A stretch of DNA of 64,000 nucleotides from JAOXRU01 sp965247735 (GTDB lineage: Bacteria > Bacteroidota > Bacteroidia > Flavobacteriales > Flavobacteriaceae): NCBI GenBank assembly GCA_965247735.1, contig CBDFHN010000002.1:3410001-3474000 (forward strand). The letters are read 5' to 3'. Shown here piece by piece: positions 60,348 through 64,000 of this stretch. Each line of letters opens with the position of its first letter. The stretch's first letter is position 1. The position numbers were made by a program, and so were the translations under genes. The notes beneath the pieces are model-generated. The model saw only the letters and a list, made by a program, of their open reading frames with translations. It was not told where the DNA came from and ran no database searches.

Positions 60348-61517
60348 TTATTCGCTTATTACTTTTACTTTCTGACCGTTTTTAACACTACGAGCTCCTT
60401 CATTTACAATTTCGTCACCATCTTTAAGCCCTTCTAACACCTCAATAACATCGCCTTGAGTTTGACCAGTTGTAATAACTGTCTTTTCTGCTACGGCTTC
60501 ATTATTAGCGTTCTTATCTTTTAAAATATATACATACTGCTGTCCTTCTGCATTTTCTGAAATTATACTTTGAGGTAGCAAAATTGCACTTTCATTGGTA
60601 TAATCATTAATTTTTAACCGAGCAGTAAGGTTAGGTTTAATATTTTTATCTGCATTTGGAATTCCAATTTCTATTCTAAAAGTTCTATTAGATGGATTAA
60701 TATAACTTCCAGCTTGACGAATTTTAGCATCTAATTTTGTTCCTAAAATTGGAAATTCTACAAGTACATCTTTATTTTTTGTAACCTTAGCAATATAAGA
60801 CTCTGGCACATCTGTTTCTATATACATATTTCTTAGGTTTACAATCCTAATCAATTGTGATTGTCCAGCACCAACAACACTTCCTTGTTCAGAAATAACT
60901 TCATCAATAACACCAGAAAAAGGAGCTCTAACAATAGTTTTAGCTACTTGTTGCTTCATCTGATTTACCATTTCCTCCTGTGCTTGATAATTAGATTTTG
61001 CTTGTAAAAATTGCATTTCAGAACCTATTTTTTGATTCCAAAGACGCTCTTGTCTTTCAAAAGTAGTTTTTGCCAAGTCTGCCTGTATTTTTACTTGAGC
61101 TAACTGCTGGCTCATACCACCATCATCTATTTTTGCTAATGTCTGCCCTTTGCTTACCTGTTGTCCTTCTTTTACATATACTCTTGTAAGGATCCCTGAA
61201 TGTTCAGGATACAATACCAATAAGTTTTTGGTACTAACATTACCTTGCAACTCTATATAATGATTAAAAACTTCGTGCTTTGCCGCAATTGTAGTAATTA
61301 ATGGCGTTCTCTTATTAAGATCTAGTTTTGCAATAGCCGCATCTAGCTTGGTAAGTTCTTCTTTAAATGTTTTTTGTTGCGCTACTATCTCGCTCCGTTT
61401 TGTTCTTATAGTTTCTAAATTACCAGTGACTATAACATCATCGGTAGATTGCTTTTTGTTCCCTCCACATGAGGCAACTAAAGCAGCGATAATTAAAAGT
61501 GAATATATTTTTTTCAT
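60348..61517 (-). CDS. RND efflux periplasmic adaptor (membrane fusion protein)
   Basis: This 389-residue lipoprotein adaptor has the lipobox ALVASC (Cys at residue 17). A coiled-coil hairpin (about 30-60 and 140-195) and a biotinyl-lipoyl-like domain split around it (GILTRVYVKEGQQVSKGQTL and IVRAPFSGVIDEVISEQGSV) are visible. A beta-barrel and membrane-proximal domain follow. It links the permease and the TolC-like channel. It starts 16 bp after the tolC-like gene and stops 11 bp before the permease ATG. Confidence 0.94.
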   Translation of the reverse strand: MKKIYSLLIIAALVASCGGNKKQSTDDVIVTGNLETIRTKRSEIVAQQKTFKEELTKLDAAIAKLDLNKRTPLITTIAAKHEVFNHYIELQGNVSTKNLLVLYPEHSGILTRVYVKEGQQVSKGQTLAKIDDGGMSQQLAQVKIQADLAKTTFERQERLWNQKIGSEMQFLQAKSNYQAQEEMVNQMKQQVAKTIVRAPFSGVIDEVISEQGSVVGAGQSQLIRIVNLRNMYIETDVPESYIAKVTKNKDVLVEFPILGTKLDAKIRQAGSYINPSNRTFRIEIGIPNADKNIKPNLTARLKINDYTNESAILLPQSIISENAEGQQYVYILKDKNANNEAVAEKTVITTGQTQGDVIEVLEGLKDGDEIVNEGARSVKNGQKVKVISE

Positions 61518-61533
61518 AATAAATTTGATATGA

Positions 61534-62949
61534 TTATTTAATGATGATGTTTGATTTTAATATGCTTTCTAGTGCTGCCTTATTATTAATTACATTAACC
61601 ATGGCCTGTAAATAACTTTGTTGAGCAGTGTATAATTGTGTTTGCGCTTCTCTAAGTTCAAAACTTGAAGCTATACCTTCTTTATACTTTATTTGATTTT
61701 TATTTTCTATACGTTCAGATAATCTCAAATTTTGCTTAGCAGTACCGTACTCTTCAATTGCAAATTGGTAATTACTTTTTGCACTTTCTACTTGCAATTT
61801 TATTTGACGTTCTGCATCTGTTAATTCTATCTGTGCTTTTTCATAATTGATTTTAGCACGCTGTGTTGCAGCAGCTCTTCCTAAAGAACTAAATATTGGA
61901 ATGTTAAGGCTAACCCCAAAAAGAGAAGAACCAAACCATTCTTGCTGACTTTCTAAAAACCTAAATTCATCATTATTACCATTGTAACCAGCATTTAAAA
62001 AAGCGGTAAGACTAGGTAATCCTTTACTGCGTTCTAATTTCAATAATAACTCTTTAGATTTCTCTGAATTCTTTGCTATTTTATAATCAATATTATCGGC
62101 AATATTAAAATTCTCAGAAGTTAAGTTCAGCTCTATATTTTTCTCGGTAAGCGCATCTAGATTTTCGGTAAGCATTAACTCATGATCAATATCATTCCCT
62201 AATACAATATTCAACATCTTATAAGAAATGTCTTTTAATCGTTTTGTATTATTTATGGAGCTGTTTATCTGTGTCAAGGTTATTTGTAATTGCTCTACAT
62301 CCTCTTCTTCGGCAAGTCCGTTTTCAAAAATCTTCTGTGTCTCATAAAGCGTACTTTCCAATGCAGCTTTGTTCTTGTTTCCAATTTTTAGGCTTTCTTC
62401 AACCAAAAGCACATTACCGTAAGCATCAATAATGGTTTTTCTAATTTCTAAATCTGTTTTATGCTTAGCATTTTCTGTAATTTCCAAAAAGACCTTAGCA
62501 CTTTGTAATCCTACTAAATAAGAACCATCAAATAACAACTGTGTTAATGTTGCTGTTGCATTTATAGTCTGTTTAGTTCCAAAACGTAATGGAACAAAAC
62601 CCTCTGCCGCTGCAGGAACTGGATTTCCAGCAACTGGAGTAACATTATAATAATCTCCTAAATCTCTAATTTGATTGTAAGGATCAAATGCTGCAGCTGG
62701 CAACAAAGAAACTTGTTGCTTTAACCAATTTTGATATTCAATTTTAGCACTTATTTGTGGTAAACCCATAGTGGTTGTTTCCCACTTTTGCTTTTTAGCT
62801 GCTTTAATATCTAAGGCTGCACCTTTAACTTTAGCATTGTTTTCTAAACCATGAACAATAGCTTCTTCCAAAGACAATTGTAGTGGTTTTTCCTGTGCCC
62901 ATAGGCTCCCTGACAAGCACAGTATTAGTAATAATAATTTATATTTCAT
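61534..62949 (-). CDS. TolC-family outer-membrane efflux channel
   Basis: This 471-residue protein has a signal peptide (MKYKLLLLILCLSGSLWA). Two tandem OEP repeats follow, rich in long amphipathic helices (SLEEAIVHGLENNAKVKGAA, RIENKNQIKYKEGIASSFEL). A trimeric barrel plus periplasmic tunnel is expected. It is the exit duct for the RND pump encoded two genes on. Only 12 bp separates it from tetR. Confidence 0.93.
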   Translation of the reverse strand: MKYKLLLLILCLSGSLWAQEKPLQLSLEEAIVHGLENNAKVKGAALDIKAAKKQKWETTTMGLPQISAKIEYQNWLKQQVSLLPAAAFDPYNQIRDLGDYYNVTPVAGNPVPAAAEGFVPLRFGTKQTINATATLTQLLFDGSYLVGLQSAKVFLEITENAKHKTDLEIRKTIIDAYGNVLLVEESLKIGNKNKAALESTLYETQKIFENGLAEEEDVEQLQITLTQINSSINNTKRLKDISYKMLNIVLGNDIDHELMLTENLDALTEKNIELNLTSENFNIADNIDYKIAKNSEKSKELLLKLERSKGLPSLTAFLNAGYNGNNDEFRFLESQQEWFGSSLFGVSLNIPIFSSLGRAAATQRAKINYEKAQIELTDAERQIKLQVESAKSNYQFAIEEYGTAKQNLRLSERIENKNQIKYKEGIASSFELREAQTQLYTAQQSYLQAMVNVINNKAALESILKSNIIIK

Positions 62950-62961
62950 TGTGATGATTAA

Positions 62962-63567
62962 CTATTGTTTGTATTTGATTAATTCTGTTTCTAAAATTTT
63001 AACTCCTTTAGCCGTTGCAATTGCTCTGGTATGGTATTCTAATATTTGTAATTCTGTTTCTAATATATCTTGCATGTCATGACTAAACATCTCGCTTTCA
63101 TAAGCTCCAAAAACAAGGGTGAAATAAAATTTCATGGCAATTTCTTTATCAACAGCCTCTCTATACACTCCTTCATTAATTCCTCTTTGGATATTGTTTA
63201 TTACACAGTCTGTAAAAACACATACCTCATGCTCCATTAATTTCTTATAAGTTTTTGGGTAGTATTTTTTTAGCTGAAACATCGGAGATGTTTTTGCTTT
63301 CTTAAACATGTTTTTAAACACTACTTTAATTGCAAAATTCTCTTCAATTGCCTGAAGTTTTTGATCGATAATAGTATTGATTGCGCCGTCTATAGCCAAT
63401 TGAACATTTACAGTTGCAGCATCAACTAAGGCTTCTTTATTACCGAAGTACTTATAGATGGTCTTTTTAGATATCCCCATTTCATTGGCAATATCATCCA
63501 TTGTAACGCTCTTGAAACCAATCATTAAGAACATCTCAGCTGCCTTATGAAGTATTTGTTCTTCCAT
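62962..63567 (-). CDS. TetR-family transcriptional regulator
   Basis: The N-terminal helix-turn-helix is classic (AAEMFLMIGFKSVTMDDIAN, then EMGISKKTIYKYFGNKEALV). The ligand-binding C-terminal domain has no recognisable ligand signature. The ATG at 63567 (201 residues) is preferred over the TTG one codon earlier. As first gene of the efflux operon it probably represses itself and the pump by binding the inverted repeat 34 bp upstream. Confidence 0.92.
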   Translation of the reverse strand: MEEQILHKAAEMFLMIGFKSVTMDDIANEMGISKKTIYKYFGNKEALVDAATVNVQLAIDGAINTIIDQKLQAIEENFAIKVVFKNMFKKAKTSPMFQLKKYYPKTYKKLMEHEVCVFTDCVINNIQRGINEGVYREAVDKEIAMKFYFTLVFGAYESEMFSHDMQDILETELQILEYHTRAIATAKGVKILETELIKYKQ

Positions 63568-63600
63568 CAATAATTATTAAATTGAGGGCAAATATACAGC

Positions 63601-63630
63601 AGGAAACTTTAAAAACAAAAAAAGTTTCCT
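63601..63630. promoter_or_regulatory. Probable TetR operator upstream of the efflux operon
   Basis: AGGAAACTTT (63601-63610) and AAAGTTTCCT (63621-63630) form a perfect 10-bp dyad with a 10-bp A-rich spacer. It is 33 bp before the tetR ATG, where the promoter should be. Binding by this TetR is inferred from position. Confidence 0.6.
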
Positions 63631-63721
63631 TAGTTTTAACACAAATTAACATTATAAAGAAAACAGTTCGCATTATTCTATTTGTTTTTAAGAGATTAGG
63701 CTTGGATTTCTACACTCATAA

Positions 63722-63743
63722 AACACCTAAAATAGGTGCTCTT
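63722..63743. other. Short hairpin in the tetR/polyprenyl synthetase gap
   Basis: CACCTA-AAA-TAGGTG is a 6-bp dyad between two divergent promoters. Too short and poorly tailed to call a terminator. Confidence 0.3.
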
Positions 63744-63765
63744 TAGATATTATTAATTTTAGTAT

Positions 63766-63795
63766 TTGCCATCAAACTTAATTATTCTACTTTTG
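63766..63795 (+). promoter_or_regulatory. Bacteroidota promoter of the polyprenyl synthetase gene
   Basis: TTG at 63766-63768, a 19-bp spacer, then TACTTTTG at 63788-63795: a full match to the TTG/TAnnTTTG promoter. It lies 17 bp before the ATG at 63813. This is the best complete promoter in the window. Confidence 0.7.
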
Positions 63796-63812
63796 TGCAA
63801 ATTCAATAGTTG

Positions 63813-64000
63813 ATGCTTTCAGTACCAGAATACAGAGAAGAATTCTTAACTTTTTTAGACAAGAAAAAATTTCCAAAACGCCCAGAAGGTTTATATGATC
63901 CAATCGTATACATCATGAAACTAGGTGGTAAAAGATTAAGACCCGTTCTTACATTGCTAACTGCTGATGCATTTAGCGGCAATTATAAGGAAGCACTAAA
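63813..64000 (+). CDS. Polyprenyl diphosphate synthase, 5' part only
   Basis: The gene runs off the right edge; 62 codons are visible. It starts MLSVPEYREEFLTFL and contains IVYIMKLGGKRLRPVLTLL. GGKRLRP is the conserved substrate-binding motif at the start of trans-isoprenyl synthetases. The product would extend IPP/DMAPP chains made from the MEP pathway (see dxs). Chain length cannot be judged because the DDxxD region lies outside the window. An upstream TTG is in frame, but the ATG is the natural start. Confidence 0.88.
   Translation, partial: MLSVPEYREEFLTFLDKKKFPKRPEGLYDPIVYIMKLGGKRLRPVLTLLTADAFSGNYKEAL

Overview
The window looks like a chromosomal segment from a member of the Flavobacteriaceae (phylum Bacteroidota). 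It is A+T rich. Several genes are preceded by the Bacteroidota -7 promoter box TAnnTTTG. Two very large secreted enzymes end in type IX secretion (Por) sorting domains. The housekeeping genes (class I nrdBA, dxs, dgt, a plsC plus acyl-ACP desaturase pair, DUF3078, DUF3109, bacilliredoxin) are typical of that family. No rRNA, tRNA, CRISPR array, insertion sequence or phage gene was seen.

Layout. 1-4.3 kb: the 3' end of an unrecognised gene, an LtaS/OpgB-like sulfatase-fold membrane protein, and a carboxypeptidase-regulatory-like lipoprotein. 4.6-6.3 kb: a DGPF/YCII protein and an ECF42-type sigma factor. 6.3-9.3 kb (minus strand): an HD hydrolase, an acyl-ACP desaturase with PlsC, and a bacilliredoxin. 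9.4-14.6 kb: a TerB-DnaJ protein, a HupE/UreJ-like protein, dCMP deaminase, a CtpA protease, a small membrane protein, MarC and DUF3109. 15-18.8 kb: nrdB and nrdA. 19.3-22.9 kb (minus): a Pit-type phosphate transporter with a PhoU-like tail, preceded by an OprP-type porin. 23.4-27.7 kb: dgt, DUF3078 and dxs.

27.98-35.45 kb is an accessory-looking block between dxs and tadA. It holds an A+T-rich four-helix membrane protein, a clostripain-family (C11) peptidase without a signal peptide, three or four unrecognised proteins, and a membrane-spanning TPR-LytTR regulator. This is the best candidate here for an undescribed system. After tadA come a degraded paralogue of the small membrane protein, an SCO1-like protein, and feoA-feoB with a 51-residue Cys-rich FeoB-associated protein.

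39.9-56.4 kb is dominated by secreted products: a 1757-residue M12B-type metallopeptidase with CUB, FN3 and MAM-like domains; an FN3 lipoprotein; an S9 peptidase; a lipocalin-like lipoprotein; an OmpA-family lipoprotein; and a 1893-residue protein carrying two different nuclease folds around three exact-period 555-bp repeats. The gaps here contain gene debris: the tail of a second FN3 lipoprotein, the frameshifted C-terminal part of a probable flavin-dependent oxidoreductase, and the decayed N-terminal half of a short-chain dehydrogenase.

56.9-63.6 kb (minus) is a tetR-tolC-MFP-RND efflux operon with an inverted repeat upstream of tetR. The window ends inside a polyprenyl synthetase gene that has a good Bacteroidota promoter. 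Two copies of a roughly 72-bp structured repeat (1067-1139 and 23096-23166) lie in opposite orientation, and their central hairpins differ by compensating base changes. Several intrinsic terminators and palindromes are listed.
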